Source of the DNA: Asanoa ferruginea
Lineage (GTDB): Bacteria; Actinomycetota; Actinomycetes; Mycobacteriales; Micromonosporaceae
Assembly: GCF_003387075.1 (NCBI RefSeq)
Contig: NZ_QUMQ01000001.1
Span: 2,728,001-2,792,000, forward strand
DNA length: 64,000 nt
Direction: 5' to 3'
Below the pieces are notes generated by a model. The model was not told where the DNA came from and did no database searches. It was given only the letters and a program-made list of their open reading frames with translations. This document shows positions 40,909 to 48,913 of the stretch, in pieces. Positions within the stretch are counted from its first letter, which is position 1; the number at the start of each line of letters is the position of its first letter. The translations under genes and the position numbers were made by a program.

Positions 40909-42309
40909 GTGAGTGCAGCGGAGAAGAACGGGTTCCGCGTCGAGCGGGACACCATGGGCGAGGTACGCGTGCCGGCCGAAGCGTTGTGGCGGGCGCAGAC
41001 GCAGCGGGCGGTGGAGAACTTCCCGGTTTCCGGGCGCGGGATCGAGCCGGGCAACATCCGGGCGCTCGCGCAGATCAAGGGGGCCGCGGCCGCGGTCAAC
41101 GGCGAGCTCGGGGTGATCGACGCGGCCCTGGCCACCGCGATCCAGGTGGCAGCCGCCCACGTCGCCGGTGGTGGGTTCGACGACCAGTTCCCGATCGACG
41201 TGTTTCAGACCGGGTCGGGCACCTCGTCGAACATGAACGCCAACGAGGTGATCGCCACGCTGGCGGCCCGCGAGGTCGGGCGCGACGTGCATCCCAACGA
41301 CCACGTCAACGCCTCGCAGTCGAGCAACGACGTCTACCCCTCGTCGATTCACCTCGCCGCCACCGAGGCCGTGGTCAACAGCCTGATTCCGGCGCTCGAC
41401 CACCTCGCCGGGGCGCTGTCGGCCAAGGCCGTGGAGTTCGCCGACGTGGTCAAGGCCGGTCGCACCCACCTGATGGACGCCACGCCGGTGACCCTTGGGC
41501 AGGAATTCGGTGGGTACGCGACCCAGGTGCGCAACGGCATCGCCCGACTGGAGTCGACCCTGCCGCGGCTCGCCTCGTTGCCGCTGGGTGGCACCGCCGT
41601 CGGGACCGGGGTCAACACGCCGCCCGGGTTCGCGGCCAAGGTGATCGAGCGGTTGCGGGCCGAGACCGGGTTGCCGCTGTCTGAGGCGGAGGACCACTTC
41701 GAGGCCCAGGGTGCCCGCGACGGCCTGGTCGAGGCGTCGGGGCAGCTACGCACCGTGGCGGTTGGGCTCTACAAGATCGCCAACGACATCCGGTGGATGG
41801 GGTCCGGCCCGCGGGCCGGCTTGGGGGAGTTGCGGATCCCCGACCTTCAGCCCGGGTCGTCGATCATGCCGGGCAAGGTCAATCCGGTGGTGTGTGAGTC
41901 GGTGCGGCAGGTCTCGGCGCAGGTGATCGGCAACGACGCGACGATCGCGTTCGCCGGTTCGCAGGGCGACTTCGAGCTCAACGTGATGCTCCCGGTGATG
42001 GCGCGCAACATCCTGGAGTCGATCCGGCTGCTGGCGGCCGCGAGCCGGATGCTGGCGGACCGCTGCGTGGTGGGGCTCGCTGCCAATGAAGAGGTGGCGT
42101 TGGCCTATGCCGAAGGGTCGCCGTCGATCGTCACGCCGCTCAACCGGCATCTCGGGTATGACGAGGCCGCGGCCATCGCCAAGGAGGCGCTGGCCAGCGG
42201 GCGGTCCATCCGGTCGGTGGTCATCGACCGAGGGCACGTGGCGTCCGGAAAGATCTCCGAGGCCGAGTTGGACTCCCTCCTCGACGTCTTGCGGATGACT
42301 CGGCCTTAG
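40909..42309 (+). CDS. fumC: Class II fumarate hydratase
   Basis: FumC is the heat-stable, iron-independent fumarase of the TCA cycle. The 466-residue protein shows [14 protein letters not shown] near 104-117, the SNDVYPSS segment near 140, [17 protein letters not shown] near 184-200 and the superfamily signature [11 protein letters not shown] at 317-327. The GTG at 40909 follows GGGGGAGG. Because the enzyme duplicates the reaction of the class I enzyme at 37529, the two may work under different oxygen or iron supply. Confidence 0.97.
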   Translation: MSAAEKNGFRVERDTMGEVRVPAEALWRAQTQRAVENFPVSGRGIEPGNIRALAQIKGAAAAVNGELGVIDAALATAIQVAAAHVAGGGFDDQFPIDVFQTGSGTSSNMNANEVIATLAAREVGRDVHPNDHVNASQSSNDVYPSSIHLAATEAVVNSLIPALDHLAGALSAKAVEFADVVKAGRTHLMDATPVTLGQEFGGYATQVRNGIARLESTLPRLASLPLGGTAVGTGVNTPPGFAAKVIERLRAETGLPLSEAEDHFEAQGARDGLVEASGQLRTVAVGLYKIANDIRWMGSGPRAGLGELRIPDLQPGSSIMPGKVNPVVCESVRQVSAQVIGNDATIAFAGSQGDFELNVMLPVMARNILESIRLLAAASRMLADRCVVGLAANEEVALAYAEGSPSIVTPLNRHLGYDEAAAIAKEALASGRSIRSVVIDRGHVASGKISEAELDSLLDVLRMTRP

Positions 42310-42322
42310 CCGCTGCCGCCGG

Positions 42323-43315
42323 CTAGGCCGCGGCCGAGCTGCGGCGGATCTGGAGCGGTGCGGGCTCCACCCGGTGCCAGTTGGGGCCGGTCTCGCTGGC
42401 CAGCAGCGCCCGGGTGGCCAGCGCGGCCATGTGTTCGACCGGCTGGCGGACCGAGGTCATCGCCGGCGTGGCGACGGAGGCCAGGAAGCTGTCGTCGAAG
42501 CCGACCAGAGCCACGTCGTCGGGCACCCGGCGGCCGCTTTCCTCCAAGGCCCGGAGCACGCCCATCGCGGTCAGGTCGCAGGCCGCGAAGATGCCGTCGA
42601 GGTCGGGGTGGGCGGCCAGCAACTCCTTGGTGCCGTCGAACCCCGCCTCCAGGCAGAAACCGCCCTCGGCGCCGATGGGCTCGTGGCCCGCCTCGACCGA
42701 CGCGGAGTGGAAGCCGCTGCGGCGGCCGGTCGCACACGAGTTGCCCTGCTTGCCGTGGACGGCGACCACCTTGCGGCGGCCGGTGCGGTAGAGATGCTGC
42801 ACCGCCGACCGGGCGCCCTCCGCGTTTTCCGCCTCGACCGACGGGACGCCCGGCGCCGAGTGGCCCAGGGACACGACGCGGGCGCAGCGGGCCGAGAAGC
42901 GGGCCGCGAGTTCTGGCGGCACGTTGACCAGGAGCGCGCCGACGCCGACGATCCGGGCGACGTCGTCGAGGCGGCGTGGGGCGTCGGGCTGCTCGATCAC
43001 GTGGACGCGCATCTGGGTGTCGCTGCCGGCCAGCGCCGACAGGATGCCGGACATGACACGGCTGTAGTAGGGGTTGCTGCCCAGCATGACGGCCGCGTCG
43101 TCGATGACGATCAGGTCGATGACGTCGCTGTGGCCTTTTGCCAGGGCCCTGGCCGCCAGGTCGGGGTGGTAGCCCAGCAACTCGACGGCGTGCCAGACGC
43201 GGCCGCGGGCGTCGTCGGACACCTTGCGGCCGCCGGAGATCACGCGGGATGCCGTCGCGCGGGAAACACCGGCCGCGCGGCCCACGTCTTCTAGTGTCGG
43301 CTTCTTTGCCTCCAT
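42323..43315 (-). CDS. LacI-family transcription repressor
   Basis: The 330-residue regulator has the N-terminal LacI helix-turn-helix (TLEDVGRAAGVSRATASRVI, about 6-25, and hinge helix LAARALAKG) and a periplasmic-binding-protein-like sugar domain (IFAACDLTAMGVLRAL, VPDDVALVGFDD). I start it at the ATG 43315, 6 nt after TAACAT (43322-43327 reverse); a GTG one codon earlier is the alternative. GAGAGCGCTCTC, a classic LacI-type operator, lies in its promoter, so it is probably autoregulated. No sugar genes are adjacent, so its regulon must be elsewhere. Confidence 0.93.
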   Translation of the reverse strand: MEAKKPTLEDVGRAAGVSRATASRVISGGRKVSDDARGRVWHAVELLGYHPDLAARALAKGHSDVIDLIVIDDAAVMLGSNPYYSRVMSGILSALAGSDTQMRVHVIEQPDAPRRLDDVARIVGVGALLVNVPPELAARFSARCARVVSLGHSAPGVPSVEAENAEGARSAVQHLYRTGRRKVVAVHGKQGNSCATGRRSGFHSASVEAGHEPIGAEGGFCLEAGFDGTKELLAAHPDLDGIFAACDLTAMGVLRALEESGRRVPDDVALVGFDDSFLASVATPAMTSVRQPVEHMAALATRALLASETGPNWHRVEPAPLQIRRSSAAA

Positions 43316-44238
43316 CACCGCATGTTAGGGGAGAGAGCGCTCTCCACGACATCCTGTTTTCGCTTTGTTCGGCATCCGCGAGCTGTCAGCGCCGCCCGGA
43401 CCTCGCGCACCACCTCGGAAAACTCGCGCTGCGGCGAGAAACGCAGCACTAGCCAGCCATCGTTGATCATGACTGTTTCGCTGTGCCGGTCGGGCGCGCA
43501 CCACAGGGCGACCCGGTATTCGGGCCAGGCCAGCGGTGGTCGGACCGCGAGCACCGGCGGGCGGGCCCGAGCCATCGGCAGGCCGGCCAGGAACAGACGG
43601 ACCCGGAGCACCGACTCGGCCCGCGACGCGGCCGCGGCGTCGGCCAGCGACAGCGTGTGCGCGGCCCGGCGGCCACCCGGGCGGTCGGCCAGCCGGGCCG
43701 CGACCTCCGCGAGAAGATCCGGCGTCACGAGCCGGTGGAAGAGCAGCGCGTCGGCGATCGCCACCGCGTCGGTCAGGGGGAGCCACACCGCCGCGTCCCA
43801 GGCGGTGCGGGCCGGCGTGGTGACCGGCACCTCGGCCGACCCGCCGGGCAGCCGGCGGTGGCAGACGTCGACCGGGTCGAGGTGCACCCGGTGCAGGATG
43901 GTGCCGCCCGACGTGCCGACGCGGCGGTCACCGAGCACGATCAGATGGACCGGATCGTCGAGACCGGCGACCGACCGCAGGCCGTGCGCGGTCGCTGCCG
44001 ATGGGCCGGCCACCACGACCGAGCCCGGAGGCAGCCGGACCAGCGTCGCCCGGCAGGCCAGCGCGTGGTCGCGGGCCAACCGCGAGTCGGCGTAGACGTT
44101 GTGGCGCAGCCGGGCCCAGCACGAGGCGCGCAACTGGTGCACGGACAGCAGGCCGGCCGACACGGCCGCGCTGCCGCGGAACACCTGCCACTCGAGCGCC
44201 GCGGGTCGGGGCGATTCGCGGGTCATGTCATCCAGCAT
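43315..44238 (-). CDS. AbiEi-like / DUF559-related protein
   Basis: The 307-residue protein resembles the actinobacterial proteins annotated as AbiEi-family antitoxins or endonuclease-like. It has an N-terminal part with ARLRHNVYADSRLARDHAL and a VVVAGPSAATAHGL segment, a middle VTTPARTAWDAAVWLPLTDAVAIADALL stretch, and a C-terminal domain (WPEYRVALW, VMINDGWLVLRFS) like the Vsr/DUF559 fold but with the catalytic Asp/Glu/Gln-x-Lys poorly preserved. No AbiEii nucleotidyltransferase toxin is adjacent, so a toxin-antitoxin role is unlikely here. It overlaps the lacI start region by 1-4 nt. Function unknown. Confidence 0.65.
   Translation of the reverse strand: MLDDMTRESPRPAALEWQVFRGSAAVSAGLLSVHQLRASCWARLRHNVYADSRLARDHALACRATLVRLPPGSVVVAGPSAATAHGLRSVAGLDDPVHLIVLGDRRVGTSGGTILHRVHLDPVDVCHRRLPGGSAEVPVTTPARTAWDAAVWLPLTDAVAIADALLFHRLVTPDLLAEVAARLADRPGGRRAAHTLSLADAAAASRAESVLRVRLFLAGLPMARARPPVLAVRPPLAWPEYRVALWCAPDRHSETVMINDGWLVLRFSPQREFSEVVREVRAALTARGCRTKRKQDVVESALSPNMR
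43333..43344. promoter_or_regulatory. LacI-type operator GAGAGCGCTCTC
   Basis: A perfect 12-bp palindrome with the central CG typical of LacI-family operators lies 6 bp upstream of the TAACAT hexamer of the lacI-type gene, inside the last codons of the preceding gene. Binding there would cover the promoter spacer. Confidence 0.75.
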
Positions 44239-44265
44239 GAAAAGAACGACGACCGGTGGACAGAC

Positions 44266-44314
44266 CTGTGGATAACTCGCGTGATTGCGCCGTACACAGC
44301 CTGTGGATAACTCG
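44266..44314. promoter_or_regulatory. Two perfect DnaA boxes in a 14-bp direct repeat
   Basis: CTGTGGATAACTCG occurs twice, at 44266-44279 and 44301-44314 (35-bp spacing). Each contains TGTGGATAA, the complement of the DnaA box TTATCCACA. A weaker TGTGGAAAG follows at 44323. The region separates the AbiEi-like gene from the iclR gene. No dnaA or dnaN is nearby, so it is not the origin. Confidence 0.7.
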
Positions 44315-44334
44315 GCGGAGGCTGTGGAAAGGCG

Positions 44335-44988
44335 CTAGGACCCGAGCGCTCCGGCGACCGCCGCAGCGGCCGCCGCCACCTGTGGGCCCACGTCGGCCAG
44401 GTCGAGTGCCTCCAGCGCGACCACGCCCACGCTCGCCTCCAGGCCGTCGACGCCGAGCACCGGCGCGGCCACCCCGAACGCGCCCGCCTGGAGCTCACCA
44501 ACGGTGGTCACCGGATCGGGCGAACCCGACCGGCCCGCGACGATCGCCCGCCCGGCCGCGCCCCGCGCCAGCGGGTGCCGGTACCCGGCCCGGTAGGCCA
44601 CGTGGAAGGCGGTCCAACTCGGCTCGACGACGGCGAGCGCCACTGCCTCCGTACCCTCGGCGATGGTCAAATGGGCGGTTGCCCCGACCTCCTCGGCCAG
44701 CCGCCGCAACGCCGGCAGCGCCGCCTCGATCACCACGGGGTGTGCGCGCCTGGCCAGGTGCAGCACCCCGGCACCCAGCCGCAACCGGCCCGCGCCGTCG
44801 CGGCGGACCAGGCCGTGTGAGGTGAGCGCGCCGACCAGCCGGTAGACCACGGCCCGGCCCACGCCCAGCCGGTCGGCGGCCTCGGTGACCGTGAGTCCTT
44901 CGGGAGTATCAGCAACCAGATAGAGCAGTCGCAGGCCGCGGTCGAGCGTCTGGGCGGTCTCGCCCGCCCGATAGACCGGCTGCGTCAC
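44335..44988 (-). CDS. IclR-family transcription regulator
   Basis: The 217-residue protein has an N-terminal winged helix (LDRGLRLLYLVADTPEGLTVTEAADRLG region; RAVVYRLVGALTSHGLV near 44-58) and an IclR effector domain ending with GAFGVAAPVLGVDG and VGVVALE. IclR proteins often control aromatic or sugar catabolism as activators or repressors. It diverges from cysS with 43 nt between starts, and both have -10-like hexamers at the leaderless distance (TATGCT, 44995-45000 reverse). It could be the regulator of the homogentisate operator, but nothing in the sequence proves this. Confidence 0.9.
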   Translation of the reverse strand: MTQPVYRAGETAQTLDRGLRLLYLVADTPEGLTVTEAADRLGVGRAVVYRLVGALTSHGLVRRDGAGRLRLGAGVLHLARRAHPVVIEAALPALRRLAEEVGATAHLTIAEGTEAVALAVVEPSWTAFHVAYRAGYRHPLARGAAGRAIVAGRSGSPDPVTTVGELQAGAFGVAAPVLGVDGLEASVGVVALEALDLADVGPQVAAAAAAVAGALGS

Positions 44989-45031
44989 ACCGCGAGCATA
45001 GGCGTAAACGGATCAACGCTACCCTTGTCAG

Positions 45032-46459
45032 GTGACGCTGCGTTTGCATGACACCGCGACCCGGTCGGTGCGGGAATTCGTCCCGCGAGAGCCCGGCAAG
45101 GTCTCGATGTACCTCTGTGGCCTCACCGTGCAGTCCGAGCCGCACATCGGCCACCTTCGCTCCGGCGTCAGCTACGACGTGCTCCGTCGGTGGTTCGAGC
45201 GCAACGACTACCAGGTGAGGTTCATCCGCAACATCACCGACATCGACGACAAGGTGCTGCAGAAGTCGCTGGAGCAGGGCCGGTCGTTCTGGTCGATCGC
45301 CTACGCCAACGAGGTCATCCTCGACGCCGCCTACCGCTCACTCAACGTGCTGCGGCCGACCTACGCGCCGCGGGCCACCGGTCACATCACCGAGATGCAC
45401 GGCCTGATCGCCCAGTTGATCGACAACGGTCACGCCTACGCGGCCGAAGACGGTTCCGGCGACGTCTACTTCGACGTCAAGTCCTACGCCGACTACGGCT
45501 CCCTTTCCGGGCAGCGGGTCGACGAGATGGCCAGCGCCGCCGACAGCGCCGACCGGGCCAAGCGCGACCCGCGCGACTTCGCGCTCTGGAAGGGCTACAA
45601 GCCCGACGAGCCGGTCGAGGCGCAGTGGTCGAGCCCCTGGGGCGCCGGCCGGCCGGGTTGGCACATCGAGTGCTCCGCCATGTGCCTGCGCTACCTGGGT
45701 CCGGAGTTCGACATCCACGGCGGCGGCCTCGACCTGACCTTCCCGCACCACGAGAACGAGATCGCCCAGTCCCGTTCGGCCGGGCTGCCGTTCGCCCGCT
45801 TCTGGGTCCACAACGGCCTGCTCAACCTGGGCGACGCCAAGATGGGCAAGTCGACCGGCAACGCGCTCGACCTCGACTACGTCACGGCGCTCGGCGTGCG
45901 GATGGTCGAGCTGCGGCACTACTTCGTCTCCGTGCACTACCGCTCCCGGATCGACTACTCCGACGAGGCGTTGCGTGAGTCCGCGACCGCCTACCGACGG
46001 ATCGAGGGATTCGTGGAGCGGGCTGTCGAGTCGGTGGGCGCGATCCCGGCCGGCGACCTACCGGCGGCGTTCGCCGAGGCGCTCGACGACGACCTCAACA
46101 CCTCCGGCGCGTTCGCGGTGGTGCACGAGACCGTGCGCGCCGGCAACACCGCGCTGGCGGCCGGCGACGACGCGGGTGTTCGCGCCGCGCTCGGCAGCGT
46201 CCGGGCGATGCTCGACGTGCTCGGCATCGACCCGCTCGACCCGGCCTGGTCGGTCGCGTCGACCGGGGGCACGCCGGGCGAAGAGCTGCGCGGGATCATC
46301 GACTCGCTCGTCGCGCTCGCGCTGGACCAGCGCGCGCAGGCGCGCAGCAGGAAAGACTGGACCGCCGCGGACGCGGTCCGGGACCAGCTCAACTCGGCCG
46401 GGGTCAACGTCGAAGACACCCCGCACGGCCCGCGTTGGACGATCGGAAGCAGGGACTGA
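45032..46459 (+). CDS. cysS: Cysteinyl-tRNA synthetase
   Basis: CysS charges tRNA-Cys. The 475-residue class I synthetase has the zinc ligand Cys29 in MYLCGLT, HIGH at 38-41, the WHIECSAM zinc segment, [15 protein letters not shown], and the KMSKS equivalent KMGKS at 270-274. TACCCT at 45020-45025 ends 6 nt before the GTG, so the message is likely leaderless. The TGA overlaps the ATG of the rRNA methyltransferase gene. The mycothiol homologue MshC is distinguished by length and context, and this one has the full anticodon-binding region. Confidence 0.97.
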   Translation: MTLRLHDTATRSVREFVPREPGKVSMYLCGLTVQSEPHIGHLRSGVSYDVLRRWFERNDYQVRFIRNITDIDDKVLQKSLEQGRSFWSIAYANEVILDAAYRSLNVLRPTYAPRATGHITEMHGLIAQLIDNGHAYAAEDGSGDVYFDVKSYADYGSLSGQRVDEMASAADSADRAKRDPRDFALWKGYKPDEPVEAQWSSPWGAGRPGWHIECSAMCLRYLGPEFDIHGGGLDLTFPHHENEIAQSRSAGLPFARFWVHNGLLNLGDAKMGKSTGNALDLDYVTALGVRMVELRHYFVSVHYRSRIDYSDEALRESATAYRRIEGFVERAVESVGAIPAGDLPAAFAEALDDDLNTSGAFAVVHETVRAGNTALAAGDDAGVRAALGSVRAMLDVLGIDPLDPAWSVASTGGTPGEELRGIIDSLVALALDQRAQARSRKDWTAADAVRDQLNSAGVNVEDTPHGPRWTIGSRD

Positions 46460-47574
46460 TGGCGGGCAACTCACAGCGACGTGGCCGACGGGTCACCCCC
46501 AAGAAGGGTGCGGCCGCCGGCTCCGGCGGCAAGAACCGGTCGAGCCTGTCCGGCAAGGGACGCACCCTGCCCGCCGACGAGCGGCCCTGGCACAAGGGCT
46601 ACTCGGGCACCGAGAAGCTGCCCAACCGCACCGCCTGGAAACAGGCCAAGGAGAAGAAGGCCGCGGCGGCCGAAGGTCGGGCCCCCAAGATCGGGCAGCC
46701 GGGCACCAAGGACACCACCTGGGGCAAGGGCACCAAGGGCAGCAAGCCGAGGCAGAGCCAGCGGCAGGCACCGCAACGTGGTGGCAACCCGCGGGTGGCG
46801 CCGGGCCGCCGCTCCAACACTCCGCGCGACGCGCCGGAGTTGCTGGTCGGCCGCAACCCGGTGCTCGAGGCGCTGCGCGCGATGGTCCCGGCGACCGCGC
46901 TCTACGTCGCGCAGGGCATCGACATCGACGACCGGATCACCGAGATCGTCCGCACCGCCGGCGACCGCGGCATCCCGCTGCTCGAGGTCGGCCGCGCCGA
47001 ACTCGACCGGATGACCGGCGGCGTCCTCCATCAGGGTGTCGGCATCCAGGTGCCGCCGTTCGCCTACGAGCCGTTCGACGACCTGCTGGCGGCCGCGCTG
47101 GAGCACCCCACGCCGCTGCTGGTGGCGCTCGATGGCATCACCGACCCGCGCAACCTCGGCGCGACGATCCGCTCGGCCGCCGCGTTCGGCGCGCAGGGCG
47201 TCTTCGTCCCCGAGCGGCGGGCCGCCGGCATCACCGCGACCGCGTGGCGCACCAGCGCCGGCGCTGCCGCACGGGTGCCGGTCAGCCAGGTGGTCAACCT
47301 GACCCGGGCGATCAAGGCAGCCCAGCGCGAGGGCTTCGTGGTGATCGGGCTCGACGCCGATGGCGAGACCGACATCTACAACCTGGAAGCCGCGGTCGGC
47401 CCGCTGGTGGTCGTCGTCGGTTCCGAGGGGCGCGGCCTGTCCCGGCTGGTCGGCGAGACCTGCGACATGCGGGTCGGCATCCCGATGGTGTCCGAGGTGG
47501 AGTCGCTCAACGCGAGCGTCGCCGCCGCGGTCGCGCTCGCCGAGATCGCCCGACGCCGGAGCGACGCCGCCTGA
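46459..47574 (+). CDS. rlmB: SpoU-family 23S rRNA 2'-O-methyltransferase (RlmB-type)
   Basis: The 371-residue enzyme has a Lys/Arg/Pro-rich N-terminal extension (about 1-125), a substrate-binding domain from [12 protein letters not shown] and a SPOUT knot: motif 1 [16 protein letters not shown] near 224, motif 2 [12 protein letters not shown] near 317 and motif 3 [15 protein letters not shown] near 343. RlmB methylates G2251 of 23S rRNA in E. coli; the exact site here is not proven. The ATG at 46459 shares one base with the cysS stop. The cysS-rlmB order is conserved in actinobacteria. Confidence 0.93.
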   Translation: MAGNSQRRGRRVTPKKGAAAGSGGKNRSSLSGKGRTLPADERPWHKGYSGTEKLPNRTAWKQAKEKKAAAAEGRAPKIGQPGTKDTTWGKGTKGSKPRQSQRQAPQRGGNPRVAPGRRSNTPRDAPELLVGRNPVLEALRAMVPATALYVAQGIDIDDRITEIVRTAGDRGIPLLEVGRAELDRMTGGVLHQGVGIQVPPFAYEPFDDLLAAALEHPTPLLVALDGITDPRNLGATIRSAAAFGAQGVFVPERRAAGITATAWRTSAGAAARVPVSQVVNLTRAIKAAQREGFVVIGLDADGETDIYNLEAAVGPLVVVVGSEGRGLSRLVGETCDMRVGIPMVSEVESLNASVAAAVALAEIARRRSDAA

Positions 47575-47634
47575 CAGCCGGCGTTCACATCCAGCCCCCG
47601 ACCGGTTCATCCGGGCTGGCTAGCTTCTCGGCTC

Positions 47635-48837
47635 ATGACGAAACGTCGCAATGTATGGATGGGTGCGGCCGCGGCCGTCGCCCTTGCCGTGGGTGTCGCG
47701 GGACCGGCGTCGGCACACGATGCCGATGAGTTCGGCCCCGCGACCCTGACCGGTTTCGCGTCGCTCCCGGCGCTCACCTTCGTGCCCGCGAGCGAGCCGT
47801 CCGGTTCGCTGCTCGACACCGCGCCGGTCAACGGCGTTGCCGCACCCTGGGACGACCAGCCCGTGCAGGGCTTCAGCGGCATCGTCAAGAACGGCGACGG
47901 CAGCTACGAGGTGATGTCGGACAACGGCTTCGGCAACAAGGCCAACAGCGCGGACTTCGTCCTGCGCATCCACACCCTCGCGCCGGTCTTCCACGAGAAC
48001 AAGGTCGACGTTCTCGGCGGCATCAACCTGACCGATCCCAAGGGGTACGTGACCTGGCCGCTGATCCGCAAGGACCGGGTGCTGACCGGCTCGGACTTCG
48101 ACGTCGAGTCGATCCAGCGGGCCGCCGACGGCACCTACTGGATCGGTGACGAGTTCGGCCCGTTCCTGCTGCACTTCGACCGCACCGGCGCCATGATGCA
48201 GGCGCCGATCTCGCTGCCCGGCGTGTTCGCGCCGGAGAACCCGTTGCGCGGCACCACGCCCAACAACATCAACAGCAGCAAGGGCTTCGAGGGCATGGCG
48301 CAGTCGCCCGACGGCCGCAAGCTCTACCCGCTGCTGGAGGGCACCGTCGCCGGTGACACCCCGGGCACGCTGCGGCTCAACGAGTTCGACGTGCGCGCCG
48401 GCGGCTACACCGGCAAGCACTACGTCTACAAGCTCGACGATCCGGCCAACGCGATCGGCGACGCCATCGCCGTCGACGGCCACCGCTTCCTGGTCATCGA
48501 GCGCGACAACGGCCAGGGCGCCACCGCCAAGACCAAGCGGATCTACCTGGCCAACATGAGCGACCGCGACAAGGACGGCGCCATGGACAAGACGCTGGTC
48601 GCCGACCTGATGAACATCAACAACCCGAAGAAGCTCGGCGGCTTCGGCAAGACCTTCACGTTCCCGTTCCAGACGATCGAAGACGTCGTGATCCTCGACA
48701 ACCAGACGATCGCCGTGCTCAACGACAACAACTTCCCGGGCTCGGCCGGCCGCACCGCCGGCGTCCCCGACAACAACGAGTTCATCACGCTGAAGCTCAC
48801 CCAGAGCCTCAACGCGGATCGCCGCTTCATCGACTAA
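47635..48837 (+). CDS. Secreted esterase-like/phytase-like protein
   Basis: The 400-residue product has a signal peptide (about 1-28, cleavage after ASAH or ASA) and a six-bladed propeller of the phytase-like/esterase-like family (PF13449): GFSGIVKNGDGSYEVMSDNG near 82, FDVESIQRAADGTYWIGDEFGP near 161, SSKGFEGMAQSPDGRKLYPLLEG near 213, AIAVDGHRFLVIERDN near 281 and EDVVILDNQTIAVLNDNN. Asp and Glu residues at the blade edges are typical metal ligands. The substrate, possibly a phosphate ester, is not established. TAGCTT lies 8 nt before the ATG. Confidence 0.85.
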   Translation: MTKRRNVWMGAAAAVALAVGVAGPASAHDADEFGPATLTGFASLPALTFVPASEPSGSLLDTAPVNGVAAPWDDQPVQGFSGIVKNGDGSYEVMSDNGFGNKANSADFVLRIHTLAPVFHENKVDVLGGINLTDPKGYVTWPLIRKDRVLTGSDFDVESIQRAADGTYWIGDEFGPFLLHFDRTGAMMQAPISLPGVFAPENPLRGTTPNNINSSKGFEGMAQSPDGRKLYPLLEGTVAGDTPGTLRLNEFDVRAGGYTGKHYVYKLDDPANAIGDAIAVDGHRFLVIERDNGQGATAKTKRIYLANMSDRDKDGAMDKTLVADLMNINNPKKLGGFGKTFTFPFQTIEDVVILDNQTIAVLNDNNFPGSAGRTAGVPDNNEFITLKLTQSLNADRRFID

Positions 48838-48850
48838 GGCCGCGGCCATG

Positions 48851-48896
48851 GCGAGGGATGCCCGGCCGTACCATGCAAGGCCGGGCATCCCCTCGC
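48851..48896. terminator. Long hairpin between the phytase-like gene and the Hsp70 fusion gene
   Basis: GCGAGGGATGCCCGGCC pairs with GGCCGGGCATCCCCTCGC (one bulged C) around an 11-nt loop. It starts 14 nt after the upstream stop and ends 17 nt before the ATG of the next gene, so it may terminate the first gene, attenuate the second, or both. Confidence 0.75.
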
Positions 48897-48913
48897 CCCG
48901 CGGAGGTCGGTAG

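Noticed and set aside
43315-44238. Type IV toxin-antitoxin system
   Set aside because: Only the AbiEi-like part is present; no AbiEii nucleotidyltransferase partner lies next to it.
44239-44334. Replication origin
   Set aside because: Only two or three DnaA boxes are present and none of dnaA, dnaN, gyrB or parAB is nearby.
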